A stretch of DNA of 64,000 nucleotides from an uncultured Peptococcaceae bacterium (GCA_900552455.1 URZX01000010.1:1-64000), one strand, 5' to 3'; positions 24,052 to 33,749 are shown, counted from the first letter of the stretch. Notes: generated by a model from the sequence alone, not told the origin. A program made the numbers and translations.

Positions 24052-24086
24052 GAAAACCAGGGCCGGCACGATGGCTGGCCCTGGCC
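24052..24086 (-). terminator. Terminator of the citrate synthase gene
   Basis: GGCCAGGGCC...GGCCCTGG hairpin followed by TTTTC in minus-strand sense. Confidence 0.7.
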
Positions 24087-24093
24087 GATGGAT

Positions 24094-25500
24094 CTATTTC
24101 TGCTGCAGATAAGCTGGTGGGAACGGCGAATCGTGGCGTTCGCTGAGCGGCACGTAGTCGTGACGAGGCGCGATGCCGAGATATGCCGGACGGATGATCT
24201 TGCTGTTCTGCGAAAGCTCTTCGAGACGGTGTGCACACCAGCCGCTGATGCGGGCAACAGCGAAAAGCGGCGTGTAGAGCTCTTCTGGCAGATTGAGCAT
24301 GTCATACACAAAGCCGCTGTAGTAGTCGACGTTGGCGCTGACGCCTTTGTAGATCTTGCGCTTTTCGGCGATCATGCGGCCGGCGATCTCTTCGACTTTC
24401 ATGTAGAGATCGCATTCTTTTTCGCGGCCTTTTTCCTGCGAAAGCGCGCGTACAAAGCTGCGCAGCACAGTGGCGCGGGGATCGCTCTTGGAATACACAG
24501 CGTGTCCCATGCCATAGATCAGACCGGAGCGGTCAAAGGCGCGCTTGTCGAGGATGGCTGCCAGATATTCTTCGATCTGTTCGTCGTCGGTCCAGTCGGT
24601 GACGCGGCATTTGAGATCGTTAAACATGTGGCGCACACGGATGTTGGCACCGCCGTGGCGAGGTCCCTTGAGAGAGCAGAGCGCGCTGGCGATAGCCGAG
24701 TAGGTGTCCGTGCCAGTGGAGGTGACGACGCGCGTGGTGAACGCAGAGTTGTTGCCGCCGCCGTGATCCGCATGGAGGATGAGACAGAGATCGAGCAGCT
24801 TGGCTTCGAGCTCGCTGAAATTTTTGTCCGGACGGATCAGATAGAGAATGGTTTCCGCATGGGAAAGGCCCTCGACCGGATCGTGCAGGACGAGGCTGTT
24901 GTGGTTGTGGTAGTGGTCATAGACGCGATAGGTGTGCGCAGCGATGACCGGCAGGCTGCTGATCAGCTGCAGACACTGGCGCATGACATTTGGCAGGCTG
25001 ATATCGTCGGCGCGTTCGTCGTAGGTGTAGAGCGTGAGCACAGAGCGCGCGAGTCCGTTCATCACATCGTTGGCTGGCGCTTCCATGATGATATCGCGCA
25101 CAAAACCGTCTGGCAGCGCGCGGTGGTTGTTCATCTCCTGAACGAAAAGGTTCAGCTGCGTGGCGCTTGGCAGTTCGCCAGTGAGCAAGAGATAGGTGAC
25201 CTCTTCAAAGCCGTAGCGCTTGTCGTCGATGATGCCACGCACAAGCTCCTGCATGTCGTAGCCGCGATAGAGCAGCTGACCGTCGCAGGGCACCGTATTG
25301 CCGTTGGCGTCCTTTTCGTAGGCGTGGACATCAGCAATGTTCGTCAGCCCGGCGATGACACCGCGCCCAGTGATGTCGCGCAGGCCGCGCTTGACATCGT
25401 ACTTGCTGTAGAGCTCAGGATCGATGTGGGAATTGCGTTCGAGTTTTTTTGTCAGGGCGTTGACGCCCGGCGTGATTCTGCTATAATCGTGCTTATCCAT
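24094..25500 (-). CDS. Citrate synthase
   Basis: A 468-residue citrate/2-methylcitrate synthase family protein. The three catalytic regions are present: H-A-D-H-G-G-G-N-N-S-A-F (first His), G-P-R-H-G-G-A-N and further on G-M-G-H-A-V-Y (second His), and N-V-D-Y-Y-S-G (Asp). Condenses acetyl-CoA with oxaloacetate. At 468 residues it is longer than the 370-430-residue forms; an N-terminal extension of about 40 residues accounts for this. It is monocistronic. In an anaerobe it probably feeds glutamate synthesis. A TATAAT -10 box lies at 25568-25573 on the minus strand. Confidence 0.93.
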   Translation of the reverse strand: MDKHDYSRITPGVNALTKKLERNSHIDPELYSKYDVKRGLRDITGRGVIAGLTNIADVHAYEKDANGNTVPCDGQLLYRGYDMQELVRGIIDDKRYGFEEVTYLLLTGELPSATQLNLFVQEMNNHRALPDGFVRDIIMEAPANDVMNGLARSVLTLYTYDERADDISLPNVMRQCLQLISSLPVIAAHTYRVYDHYHNHNSLVLHDPVEGLSHAETILYLIRPDKNFSELEAKLLDLCLILHADHGGGNNSAFTTRVVTSTGTDTYSAIASALCSLKGPRHGGANIRVRHMFNDLKCRVTDWTDDEQIEEYLAAILDKRAFDRSGLIYGMGHAVYSKSDPRATVLRSFVRALSQEKGREKECDLYMKVEEIAGRMIAEKRKIYKGVSANVDYYSGFVYDMLNLPEELYTPLFAVARISGWCAHRLEELSQNSKIIRPAYLGIAPRHDYVPLSERHDSPFPPAYLQQK

Positions 25501-25667
25501 TGCAACACTTCCTTTGGTTGTGGTTGGTTTTGTATTTATTCAACGTTAATTTTCTGACTGTTCTACCATTATAACATATTACTTGTGGAGAGTTCCACAC
25601 AAATTAGATTGTGCGTTTGTACAGAAGCTAAAACTTATTTGTAGGCGGTTCTGACAAAGGTTAGGAA

Positions 25668-25696
25668 TTGACCTGCTTTCAGGAATGGGTTACAAT
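25668..25696 (+). promoter_or_regulatory. Promoter of murA
   Basis: TTGACC (25668-25673), 17-base spacer, TACAAT (25691-25696). Transcription would begin near 25703, which is downstream of the in-frame ATG at 25685 and therefore rules that ATG out as the start when this promoter is used. Confidence 0.75.
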
Positions 25697-25744
25697 AAAG
25701 ATAATGCAATTGAAGGAGGTGACGTCGGCTTCGTCCGAGATGAA

Positions 25745-27019
25745 TTGGATAAGATCATTGTTACCGGGGGCCGCAAGCTGAGCGGTGAGGTTCGCATCAG
25801 CGGTGCGAAAAACGCGGTCCTGCCAATCATTGTCGCAACATTGCTGTCCCAAGGCCGCTGTGTGCTGGATGATGTGCCACGCTTGGCCGATGTTGAGATC
25901 ATTAAAGATGTGTTGCTGTCGCTGGGCGCAGACATCACATTCGAGGGCAATCGAATGGAAGTCGACGGAGCGCCTGTGGACAAGGTACAGGCGCCTGTAG
26001 AATATATCAAAAAAATGCGTGCTTCGGTGCTCATTATGGGACCGCTTCTGGCGCGCTTTGGACGTGCTGTGCTGAGCTTGCCTGGTGGCTGTGCCATCGG
26101 TGCGCGTCCGATCGATCTGCATCTGAAGGGTCTGGAGATCCTCGGTGCGTCGATCCAGATCCGCGATGACGAAGTCGTCGCAGAAGTGCCGGGCGGTGGC
26201 CGATTGAAGGGCGACCGCATTTTCCTGCGCGTGCCAAGCGTTGGTGCGACTGAAAATCTGATGATGGCCGCCAGCCTTGCTGAAGGCACCACCACCATCG
26301 AAAACGCCGCCGAAGAGCCAGAGATCGTCGATCTCGCCAATTTCCTCAACGCCATGGGCGCAAAAGTTCGTGGCGCAGGCACCGGCGTGATCCGCATCGA
26401 AGGCGTGGAAGCGCTCCACGGCGCCAACCATACCATCATTCCTGACCGCATCGAAGCAGGCAGCTATCTGCTCGCCGGCGCCATTACCGGCAGCACCGTG
26501 CGTGTGACCAACTGCATCGCCGACCATCTGCGCCCTGTTCTCGACAAGATCGTTGAGAGCGGCGCCGCCATCGAAGTCGATGAAGTGAACAACACCGTTA
26601 CCGTGCACGGCGCAGACAAGATCCTGCCTGTCGATATCAAAACTCTGCCGTACCCAGGCTTCCCAACAGATATGCAGAGCCAGTTCATGGCCTATCTCAC
26701 CCTCGCCGAAGGTACCAGCCAGGTTACAGAGACCATTTTTGAAAATCGCTTCATGCACGTCGACGAGCTGCGCAAGCTCGGCGCCAATATCCAGACCGAA
26801 GGACGCACCGCTTTTATTAGCGGCGTAGAAAAGCTGCACGGCGCTTCCGTGCGCGCCACCGATCTGCGTGCTGCCGCAGCGCTCATCATCGCCGGCCTCG
26901 CTGCCGAAGGAGAGACCACCGTCAGTGATCTCTACCATCTCGATCGCGGCTACGAAGACCTCATCGGCAAATTCGAGAGCCTTGGCGCAGATATCCGTCG
27001 CATCGACGACGGCGAATGA
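25745..27019 (+). CDS. murA: UDP-N-acetylglucosamine 1-carboxyvinyltransferase (MurA)
   Basis: First committed step of peptidoglycan synthesis: transfers enolpyruvyl from PEP to UDP-GlcNAc. Motifs: S-G-A-K-N-A-V-L-P (substrate Lys-Asn), the active-site Cys in [11 protein letters not shown] (target of fosfomycin) and repeated G-A-x-I alpha-beta units. Start is uncertain. A strong Shine-Dalgarno, AAGGAGGT (25713-25720), lies after the in-frame ATG 25685 but 24 bases before TTG 25745, where the family N-terminus (D-K-I-I-V-T-G-G) begins. A small GACG...CGTC hairpin between them could shorten the effective distance. I favour TTG 25745. Confidence 0.9.
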   Translation: MDKIIVTGGRKLSGEVRISGAKNAVLPIIVATLLSQGRCVLDDVPRLADVEIIKDVLLSLGADITFEGNRMEVDGAPVDKVQAPVEYIKKMRASVLIMGPLLARFGRAVLSLPGGCAIGARPIDLHLKGLEILGASIQIRDDEVVAEVPGGGRLKGDRIFLRVPSVGATENLMMAASLAEGTTTIENAAEEPEIVDLANFLNAMGAKVRGAGTGVIRIEGVEALHGANHTIIPDRIEAGSYLLAGAITGSTVRVTNCIADHLRPVLDKIVESGAAIEVDEVNNTVTVHGADKILPVDIKTLPYPGFPTDMQSQFMAYLTLAEGTSQVTETIFENRFMHVDELRKLGANIQTEGRTAFISGVEKLHGASVRATDLRAAAALIIAGLAAEGETTVSDLYHLDRGYEDLIGKFESLGADIRRIDDGE

Positions 27020-27033
27020 ACACGATCGTCATA

Positions 27034-27068
27034 AACCCGAGCTTCCAGATTGGAAGCCCGGGTTTTTT
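27034..27068 (+). terminator. Terminator of murA
   Basis: AACCCGAGCTTCC / GGAAGCCCGGGTT stem and a T6 run, 15 bases past the stop. Confidence 0.85.
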
Positions 27069-27069
27069 G

Positions 27070-27345
27070 CTGCGCAGGATTATGTGAAAATGAAAATCGC
27101 TTTGCCGCTTTCAGCGCTCGCAGAAAAAATTTCCTGCCTTCGTGATTCTGCTCTTGCAGAAAAGCAGCCTTTCCCGCATAATGAAGAAAACGAAAACATA
27201 CCATGCATTTTTCGCTTAACCATGCGGATGCAACCGCCAGTTGACAAATTTCCAAGGCCGCTTGGTGGTGCGCAACCCACCCTTTTGTTAGGATAAATGT
27301 GCAGAGGCAGGAAGTCTCAGCAAAAAAACGAAGGGAGCGATCCTC
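27070..27345 (+). other. Intergenic region before the XRE regulator gene
   Basis: No gene with coding support. A TTGACA hexamer at 27241 lacks a good -10 at normal spacing. CCAAG-GCCG-CTTGG (27252-27265) is a small inverted repeat just after it that could be an autoregulatory operator. The 142-codon open frame crossing this region starts inside murA and has no family resemblance. Confidence 0.4.
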
Positions 27346-28344
27346 ATGATCCTCGCAGATAAAATTATCGATTTACGAAAGAAAAACGGCTGGTCCCAGG
27401 AAGAGCTCGCAAGCCAGCTCGGCGTCAGCCGCCAGAGCGTGTCCAAATGGGAGAGCGGCCAATCCATCCCGGACCTCGACCGTATCCTGAAAATGAGCAC
27501 AATTTTCGGCGTCTCCACCGACTATTTATTGAAGGATGACGCCGAACCGATCGACGATGCGGCGCCGACGGTGGATGCGCCGCAGGCAAGCGACGAAACG
27601 GCGCGCCTGATTACGATGGAGGACGCCTATCATTATATGAGCATGGTACAGATGGCAGCGCCACGCATCGCCCGCGGTGTGATGCTTTGCATCTTTTCGC
27701 CGATCGTGCTGTTTTTGCTCGGCGGTCTCTCAGACCAGGAGGGCGGCTATCTGTTGCCAGAGTGGAGCGTGCCCGCTATCGGTTTGCCGGTGCTCTTATT
27801 TCTTGTCGCCTGCGGTGCGGCGCAGTTCATTCTCTATGGGCGGCAGCTGGAGGACTACGAATTTCTCGAAAAGCAGCCGATCGAGCTCGCTTACGGCGTA
27901 CACGGCGTGGTTGAAAAGCGGAAGAATGATTACGCTGCCCAGCACAGCCAGCGCTTGATGGTCGGCATCGGGCTTTGCATCCTCGCTGCAGCTCCACTTT
28001 TCATCTGCACAGCCGTTGATGGCGACGCAGAGACCATGTTTGGCGTTGTCGGCTTTTGCATCACGCTGCTCATCGTCGCTTTCGGCGTTCACAATATTGT
28101 GCTCACCTGCACCATCCAGGGCGGTTATCAGCGTTTGCTCGAGGAAGGCGACTACAGCCGCGAGAAGAAGCTGCGCAATCGAAAAATGGCGCCCATCGCT
28201 ATCGCTTACTGGTGCATTGTCACCGCGATCTATCTCCTTTGGAGCTTCCTCACCTGGGAGTGGTACCGTACTTGGATCATTTGGCCTGTCGCTGGTGTGC
28301 TGTACGGAGCAATCGATGCTGTGAGCAATATGGTGCGGAAATGA
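27346..28344 (+). CDS. XRE-family regulator with C-terminal membrane domain
   Basis: A 332-residue protein. An N-terminal Cro/CI-type helix-turn-helix (about residues 5-60: [13 protein letters not shown]...[16 protein letters not shown]) is followed by an acidic linker and about six hydrophobic segments. Such HTH-plus-membrane proteins are common in Firmicutes and may sense membrane state or a partner. The gene follows GAAGGGAG. The target is unknown; autoregulation is likely. Confidence 0.82.
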   Translation: MILADKIIDLRKKNGWSQEELASQLGVSRQSVSKWESGQSIPDLDRILKMSTIFGVSTDYLLKDDAEPIDDAAPTVDAPQASDETARLITMEDAYHYMSMVQMAAPRIARGVMLCIFSPIVLFLLGGLSDQEGGYLLPEWSVPAIGLPVLLFLVACGAAQFILYGRQLEDYEFLEKQPIELAYGVHGVVEKRKNDYAAQHSQRLMVGIGLCILAAAPLFICTAVDGDAETMFGVVGFCITLLIVAFGVHNIVLTCTIQGGYQRLLEEGDYSREKKLRNRKMAPIAIAYWCIVTAIYLLWSFLTWEWYRTWIIWPVAGVLYGAIDAVSNMVRK

Positions 28345-28446
28345 CAGGAGCGCTTGCTTTCGTATTGGTTGTGATTTTTCGCGCCGAACCCGTGGATTTA
28401 TGGTACAATATAACCAGATAAAATCACGAAAGGTGGAATCCTCATT

Positions 28447-28797
28447 ATGGAAAAAGCAGTACTCGATTTTGTAGTTGAACAGACCAATGCCCTCATCGCC
28501 GCGCCAACCACCGCCGCAGAATGCAAAGCAGCAGCCGAAGCATGGCTCGCCAGCGACAAAGGCGAAGCAGCCAACAAGGCCTACATCGCCGAGCTCGAAG
28601 CCGACATCATGCCACTCGACGGCCTCATCGCCTTCGCAGAATCTCCAGCAGGCGCCCAGGTCTTCGGTGGCGAAGAAGCAGCCAAAGGCGTCGCCCAGCA
28701 CGGCCGCGACCTCAAAGCAGCCGGCAAGCTCTACTGCGACTGCCCAGCCTGCGCAGCATGCGAAGCCATTCTTGGGAAGAAAGATCAGATTCTCTAA
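28447..28797 (+). CDS. Small conserved Cys-motif protein of unknown function
   Basis: A 116-residue, Ala/Glu-rich helical protein ending in Y-C-D-C-P-A-C-A-A-C-E-A-I-L, a compact four-Cys cluster (C-x-C-x2-C-x2-C) suited to metal or thiol chemistry. I recall related short Firmicutes proteins that are labelled Hsp90 in databases with no visible Hsp90 homology; I do not use that name. It is preceded by a TACAAT -10 candidate (28402-28407) and followed by a strong terminator, so it is monocistronic. Codon use is strongly biased to C-ending codons, suggesting high expression. Confidence 0.7.
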   Translation: MEKAVLDFVVEQTNALIAAPTTAAECKAAAEAWLASDKGEAANKAYIAELEADIMPLDGLIAFAESPAGAQVFGGEEAAKGVAQHGRDLKAAGKLYCDCPACAACEAILGKKDQIL

Positions 28798-28820
28798 ACC
28801 GTTTAGTACAAAAAACAAAT

Positions 28821-28864
28821 AGAACCTTTTTACACAGCAACCGTTGTGTAGAAAGGTTCTTTTT
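28821..28864 (+). terminator. Terminator of the Cys-motif gene
   Basis: AGAACCTTTTTACACA.../TGTGTAGAAAGGTTCT long stem followed by T5. Confidence 0.85.
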
Positions 28865-28909
28865 CGTTGAAAAATGGGAGACAGTGACGATATGTCGAGG
28901 ATGTCGTGG

Positions 28910-28930
28910 CTGACAGATGGCATCTGTCAG
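28910..28930. repeat. Perfect inverted repeat upstream of the glycyl radical enzyme gene
   Basis: CTGACAGAT-GGC-ATCTGTCAG, nine-base arms. It has no T run, so it is more likely an operator or mRNA element than a terminator. A TATAAT -10 candidate lies downstream near 28997, without a -35 box. Confidence 0.5.
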
Positions 28931-29070
28931 TCAGCGCATAGAAACGAGGGTTATAAAATATGAAAACTTGTTACAGAGCGCTATATCCGATATCATTATA
29001 ATAAAAGAAATGAATCGCAGAATTTCGCTGCGTGTGAAAATATTTAATGAAACGAACAGGGGGAATTAAC

Positions 29071-31578
29071 ATGTATGCTGTTTCTAGAGAAATGTCGGGC
29101 TTGACTGATCTTGAAGAGCGTATTCAAGATGGAAGACAGCTTTCGTCTCCGAGAGAACGTATCAATAGAATTATGGATAATCGCTTTTATGGGAAAAAAC
29201 CTCGTGTAGATATTCAAAGAGCAGTGTTATTTACTGAATCTATGCGTACTACCGAAGCTTATCCGCAGATTCTGCGTATAGCAATGGCTATTCAATATGT
29301 TTTGGAACACATAGCTGTAGAGATTCAAGATGACGAACTTATTGTAGGGACGGCCGGTGGCCCTGGACGCTATTGTATGCTTTATCCAGAGACAAGAGGT
29401 GGGCAATTTCCAAGAGATCTACCGAAGATTCTAAAGTCTGAGGGAAAAGCAGGCTATGCGATGACGCAGGAAGAGGTAGATACTGTTCTCAGGGATATTG
29501 TTCCGTATTGGAAAGGAAAAACATCGCATGAGCTTTACCTTAATATGCTGCCAAAAGATACTCGCAGGGTAATTTATGGGGATGACGAGTATACGACACA
29601 TGGCTTGATCTTTGATGAAGCGAATAACGCGCATACGCTTAGTTGGACAGGGTCCTATGAAAAGGTGATCAACGAGGGCTTAGAGAGTATTATCCGTGAA
29701 TTAGAGGAAAAGAAAGCCAATATTGAAGCAAATCTTTTCGACAATCAAATGGATAAGATCTATTATTTGGATGCAGCAATTATGGTGTGCAAAGCAACGA
29801 TTGCTTTTGCACATCGCTATGCTGATAAAGCGGCTGAAATGGCTGCGGTGGAAAAGGATCCGGTTCGCAAGAAAGAATTGCAGATTATTGCGGAAAACTG
29901 TCGACAGGTTCCAGAGCATCCAGCGCGGAATTTTTATGAAGCTGTACAAAGTCAGTGGTTTTTGCAGGTAGGATATCGTATTGAAAATATGAACGGTGGG
30001 GGTGTGGGTCTCGGTCGACTGGATCAATATTTGTATCCTATATATCAGGCGGGCCTGGACGATGGCAGTCTTACTGAAGAAAAAGCCTTAGAAATTTTAG
30101 AATGTATGTTTATCAAGGTGGGAGAAGTTGTTCCGTATCAGGGGAAAAGCACGGCAGGCGGACACGAGGGCTACACGCATTTTGAAGCCCTGTCTTTGGG
30201 AGGCCTGACCGCTGATGGACGGGATGCCACAAATTCTCTGACGTATTTAATCCTTCGTTCTAAAAAAGAATTTCCGTTCCAATATCCTGACGTTAGTATG
30301 CGTGTTCATGCAAATACACCGAATAAATTACTGCGTGCAGCAGCGGAGGTCGTTCGCGTGGGGTATGGATGCCCGAAATTTTTTAATGACGAAGAATTTA
30401 TTAACCATTATTTAGCTGCAGGCGTTCCTTTGCATATTGCACGTACTTATGCTGCAAGTGGCTGCTGTGGCGGACGTCTTCCGGACTATGAAACCTATCT
30501 GGTTGCAGTGTGCAATCTCAATATTACTGCTGTGCTGGAGATGGCCATTAATGACGGATGGGTACATTTTGGCGATAATAAATACGAGAAATTTATTGAA
30601 ATGCCAATTCCTGCTGATCAGATCCAAAATATGGATGATCTTATGGTTAATCTGGAGTCCGCATTCACATTTTTTGTTCGTCATATTATGAAACGCACGG
30701 GAACGTTGGAAAAAAGCAATGCGCTCAAATTGGCCTGTCCGTTTACCTCCGCGTTAAGCGAAGCTGGACGTATAAATATGAAGGATTTGCATCAGCCTTG
30801 CGACAAAGATTATGGCCTGTATATTGACAATGGGGCGGTTAATGTAATCGGCATTGGGACGATGGTAGAATCCTTGTCGGCGATAGATAAATTTGTTTTT
30901 GAGGAAAAGCTTTTCACTCTGAAAGAATTGAAGGCGGCCATCAATGCTAATTTTGATGGGTATGAACCTATGCGTCAAAAATTGCTTCATGCACCAAAGT
31001 TTGCCAATGGAGATGAGCATGCGCTGAATTTGGCCAGACGATTTGATGCAATGATGCAAAATGTCATTATACGTCATCGCACCATGTACGGTGGCAAGAA
31101 ACATCTGAAATTCGTGCCAGTGGCTTCTCATGTGGCTTTGGGCAAAAAAACCATCGCTACGCCAAATGGTCGAAAGGCAGGTGAGCCTTTGTCGGAAGGA
31201 ATTTCGCCAACACAGGGCACAGACGAAAATGGTCCGATTACAACTTTGAATGCCGTGGCAGCAATCAATAGTCATGCTCACGATTTGACAATGCAACGCT
31301 TATTAAATATGAAGCTTTCTCCTTCGTTTATGGAAGGAGAGGAAGGGATTCGCAATTTTATCCAGATCATTCGAACGTTTGTAGATCTGAAACTCTGGCA
31401 TATACAGTTTAATGTTGTTCATCGAGAAACATTGATAGAAGCACAAAAGCAACCGGACAAATATCGTAATCTTGTTGTTCGTGTGGCCGGATATTGCGCA
31501 TATTTTACTGATCTCAGTGAAAATCTTCAAAATGAGATTATTAATCGCACAGAGCATACATCAATGTGTACTGAATAA
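29071..31578 (+). CDS. Glycyl radical enzyme of unassigned substrate
   Basis: An 835-residue pyruvate-formate-lyase-like enzyme. The radical-bearing loop near the C-terminus is V-R-V-A-G-Y-C-A-Y-F (Gly807). The thiyl-radical cysteine lies in A-A-S-G-C-C-G-G-R-L (Cys465/Cys466). Diol dehydratase, choline lyase and arylacetate decarboxylases carry Cys-x-Glu there, with the Glu as general base; here the residue two after either Cys is Gly, so the chemistry is likely different. The adjacent Cys pair recalls pyruvate formate-lyase, but the rest resembles the PFL2-like branch. ATG 29071 follows AGGGGG. Cytoplasmic. Its activase follows 26 bases later. The gene is much more AT-rich than the genes to its left, suggesting transfer. 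Confidence 0.9.
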   Translation: MYAVSREMSGLTDLEERIQDGRQLSSPRERINRIMDNRFYGKKPRVDIQRAVLFTESMRTTEAYPQILRIAMAIQYVLEHIAVEIQDDELIVGTAGGPGRYCMLYPETRGGQFPRDLPKILKSEGKAGYAMTQEEVDTVLRDIVPYWKGKTSHELYLNMLPKDTRRVIYGDDEYTTHGLIFDEANNAHTLSWTGSYEKVINEGLESIIRELEEKKANIEANLFDNQMDKIYYLDAAIMVCKATIAFAHRYADKAAEMAAVEKDPVRKKELQIIAENCRQVPEHPARNFYEAVQSQWFLQVGYRIENMNGGGVGLGRLDQYLYPIYQAGLDDGSLTEEKALEILECMFIKVGEVVPYQGKSTAGGHEGYTHFEALSLGGLTADGRDATNSLTYLILRSKKEFPFQYPDVSMRVHANTPNKLLRAAAEVVRVGYGCPKFFNDEEFINHYLAAGVPLHIARTYAASGCCGGRLPDYETYLVAVCNLNITAVLEMAINDGWVHFGDNKYEKFIEMPIPADQIQNMDDLMVNLESAFTFFVRHIMKRTGTLEKSNALKLACPFTSALSEAGRINMKDLHQPCDKDYGLYIDNGAVNVIGIGTMVESLSAIDKFVFEEKLFTLKELKAAINANFDGYEPMRQKLLHAPKFANGDEHALNLARRFDAMMQNVIIRHRTMYGGKKHLKFVPVASHVALGKKTIATPNGRKAGEPLSEGISPTQGTDENGPITTLNAVAAINSHAHDLTMQRLLNMKLSPSFMEGEEGIRNFIQIIRTFVDLKLWHIQFNVVHRETLIEAQKQPDKYRNLVVRVAGYCAYFTDLSENLQNEIINRTEHTSMCTE

Positions 31579-31604
31579 TTTCTCGTGGAAGGGAGGGAGG
31601 GGTA

Positions 31605-32513
31605 TTGTCAACCTCAACAACCGGTACGATCTTTAATGTTCAGCGTTTTAGCATTCATGACGGACCAGGCATACGTGATCTGATTTTTCTTAAGGGATGT
31701 CCACTGCATTGTGCATGGTGTGCCAATCCGGAGTCACAGAGTCCGCTTGCCGAATTGGATTATCGTGCATCCAAATGTATCGGCTGCCATAGCTGTGTTT
31801 CGGTGTGTCCTTTTCAGGCGATTGCTGTGCAGAGTGACGGAAGCATTTCCGTGGATTGTGTTTCCTGCCGAAATTGTTTTCGCTGTACACAAGCCTGTTG
31901 TTCCGGTGCACTGAGCCAAGTTGGCGAACAAATCACGGCCGAAGCCTTGGTTGAACGTGTTATTAAGCAGCACATGAGCTGGCGGGCAGAAGGTGGGATA
32001 ACGCTTAGCGGGGGAGAACCTTTGGCGCAACCGGCATTTGCTGTCGAATTGCTGCAACGTTTTCGCGAAGAGGGATTGAGTACGGCGATTGAGACCTGCG
32101 GATTTGTACCGTTTTCAGCTCTAGAAGCGGCTGCACCATATCTTGATCTTGTTTTCTTTGATCTAAAGTGTATGGATCCAAGGGTTCATAAGCGCTATAC
32201 GGGTGTTGATAATGCGCAAATACTGGATAATTTACGACAGCTGTCGCAAAAATATCCGCAGCTTCCTCTTCGGGTGCGTACACCATTTATTCCGGGAATC
32301 AATGATAGCCGTGAACATCTGGCGCGTATTGTTGCCTTTTTGCAACAGCTTCCATCTCTGAAGGATTACGAATTGATGCCATATCATAATTATGGCGAAA
32401 ATAAATATAGCCAGCTTGGCAGGGAGTATTTGCTTTCAGCGGTAGTGCCACCAGATAAAAAAATCGTAAAGCGGCTTAATGATGAGCTTAGAGCACAGCT
32501 GGGGCTGGTATAG
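31605..32513 (+). CDS. Glycyl radical enzyme activating enzyme (radical SAM)
   Basis: A 302-residue radical SAM protein that generates the glycyl radical on the upstream enzyme. The SAM cluster motif is C-P-L-H-C-A-W-C. Between it and the rest of the barrel lies a ferredoxin-like insert with two four-Cys sets (C-I-G-C-H-S-C-V-S-V-C-P and C-V-S-C-R-N-C-F-R-C), typical of activases for non-PFL glycyl radical enzymes. G-G-E-P follows. The start is TTG 31605 behind GGGAGGGAGG. Same strand and 26 bases from the enzyme gene, so one operon. Confidence 0.93.
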   Translation: MSTSTTGTIFNVQRFSIHDGPGIRDLIFLKGCPLHCAWCANPESQSPLAELDYRASKCIGCHSCVSVCPFQAIAVQSDGSISVDCVSCRNCFRCTQACCSGALSQVGEQITAEALVERVIKQHMSWRAEGGITLSGGEPLAQPAFAVELLQRFREEGLSTAIETCGFVPFSALEAAAPYLDLVFFDLKCMDPRVHKRYTGVDNAQILDNLRQLSQKYPQLPLRVRTPFIPGINDSREHLARIVAFLQQLPSLKDYELMPYHNYGENKYSQLGREYLLSAVVPPDKKIVKRLNDELRAQLGLV

Positions 32514-32523
32514 GTAAAAAAAC

Positions 32524-32562
32524 AAGCCATTTTTTGCTTTGTGTGAGCGAAAAATGGCTTTT
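32524..32562. terminator. Bidirectional terminator between activase and LysR gene
   Basis: AAGCCATTTTT / AAAAATGGCTT stem with T and A tracts on both sides; serves two converging genes. Confidence 0.8.
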
Positions 32563-32573
32563 GTGTTGTGCGG

Positions 32574-33476
32574 CTAGATGAGAGAAAAATGGGTAAATAG
32601 AAAATCGATAAAGCGTTGTTCATTCGTTGACAGTACAGATGTTGTAATTGCTACAACTGAAATCTTGTGATCGATCTCAGAAATTGGAATTGGATAGATT
32701 TTCAGCAGGTGATTCTTGATATAAAAATCGTTCTGGATCAGCTCTTTGACCGGTAACCATACTGCTTCATTTTCGACAACCAATTCCATGATGCTTTCCT
32801 TGTTCGCCAACTTGTAAAGATTATCAAAATATGGCGCATAGATATCTGCCGGGCGGTCCCGGGAGGTTGAGTAAGTTACCAGAGAGAGATTTTTGAGATC
32901 TTCCACACTTAGTGTTCTCTTTTGTGCCATCGGATGCGAAGCACCGATCAGCAGGCAGCGTGTTCCCTTAAATAAGACGTGGACGTTAAGTTTTTTATTG
33001 CGGGCCTCCTCCAAGAAATTTTCTTCTTCAAGTTGAGGCAAAGAGGTGATGGCGATGTTTACTGGCGAATTTTTCAGAGTGTCGAAAATTTCCGTGACAA
33101 ATTGGTTTTGTGTGACGATATCGATGTTAGGATATTTTTTCTTAAACGGCAAAATAATCTGATTAAGTACCATGCTGCTGGCGGAATGGATGCAACTGAT
33201 ATAAACCGGTTCATTAAAAGAAGAAACGTGGTCGGCGGTGTACCAGCTGTCAATGATTGGCTTGATGCCTTGAAAATCATTGTATACCTTCCAGCCGATT
33301 TCTGTTGGCTGAATGCCGCGATTTGTACGAAAGAGCAAGGGCTGTCCCAATTCGGTTTCCAACTCTTTGAGGCTTTTGGAGAGCGCCGGTTGAGAAATGT
33401 GGAGCTTTTGAGCAGCAATGCGAATGGCACCGGCTTCCACCGTTTTAGAAAAATAAATGAGCTGATTGATATGCAT
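32574..33476 (-). CDS. LysR-family regulator 1 of the ene-reductase array
   Basis: A 300-residue LysR protein: winged helix in residues 1-60 (A-A-Q-K-L-H-I-S-Q-P-A-L-S-K-S-L-K-E-L-E), then the periplasmic-binding-like effector domain. It is divergent from the type A ene-reductase at 33750 and converges on the glycyl radical operon, so either or both could be targets. The classical LysR arrangement (divergent from the controlled gene) favours the reductase. Confidence 0.88.
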   Translation of the reverse strand: MHINQLIYFSKTVEAGAIRIAAQKLHISQPALSKSLKELETELGQPLLFRTNRGIQPTEIGWKVYNDFQGIKPIIDSWYTADHVSSFNEPVYISCIHSASSMVLNQIILPFKKKYPNIDIVTQNQFVTEIFDTLKNSPVNIAITSLPQLEEENFLEEARNKKLNVHVLFKGTRCLLIGASHPMAQKRTLSVEDLKNLSLVTYSTSRDRPADIYAPYFDNLYKLANKESIMELVVENEAVWLPVKELIQNDFYIKNHLLKIYPIPISEIDHKISVVAITTSVLSTNEQRFIDFLFTHFSLI

Positions 33477-33649
33477 GTATGATCACCTTCTGTGTTCAAG
33501 TATTTGTTTCTGGATTAATAAAATAATGTGTTTCAATTATCTTGGCAGGCAGGCTTGGCAGAATATGTCTTTTATTTATCGCTTGGCTATGAAAAAAAGC
33601 TATCTCCAGAGATATATAAGATATATTTTTCGGACAGACAAATATGAGT

Positions 33650-33655
33650 TATACT
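33650..33655 (+). promoter_or_regulatory. Candidate -10 box of ene-reductase A1
   Basis: TATACT with no -35 of quality at the normal distance. AT-rich dyad-like GATATATAAGATATAT sequence (about 33610-33627) sits where a LysR activator would bind. Confidence 0.4.
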
Positions 33656-33749
33656 AAAAGCATAAACAACAGAGCTCATTAAATGTTGTTCATGCGCATG
33701 TAACGACAAAGAACGCATTCAGCCCACATATTTTTAATGAGGTGAGATA

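Noticed and set aside
26868..27296. 142-codon plus-strand frame after murA
   Set aside because: Starts inside murA in another frame, crosses the murA terminator and shows no conserved sequence.
28447..28797. Hsp90 label for the small Cys protein
   Set aside because: No ATPase or other Hsp90 motif and far too short; I treat that label as an annotation artefact.
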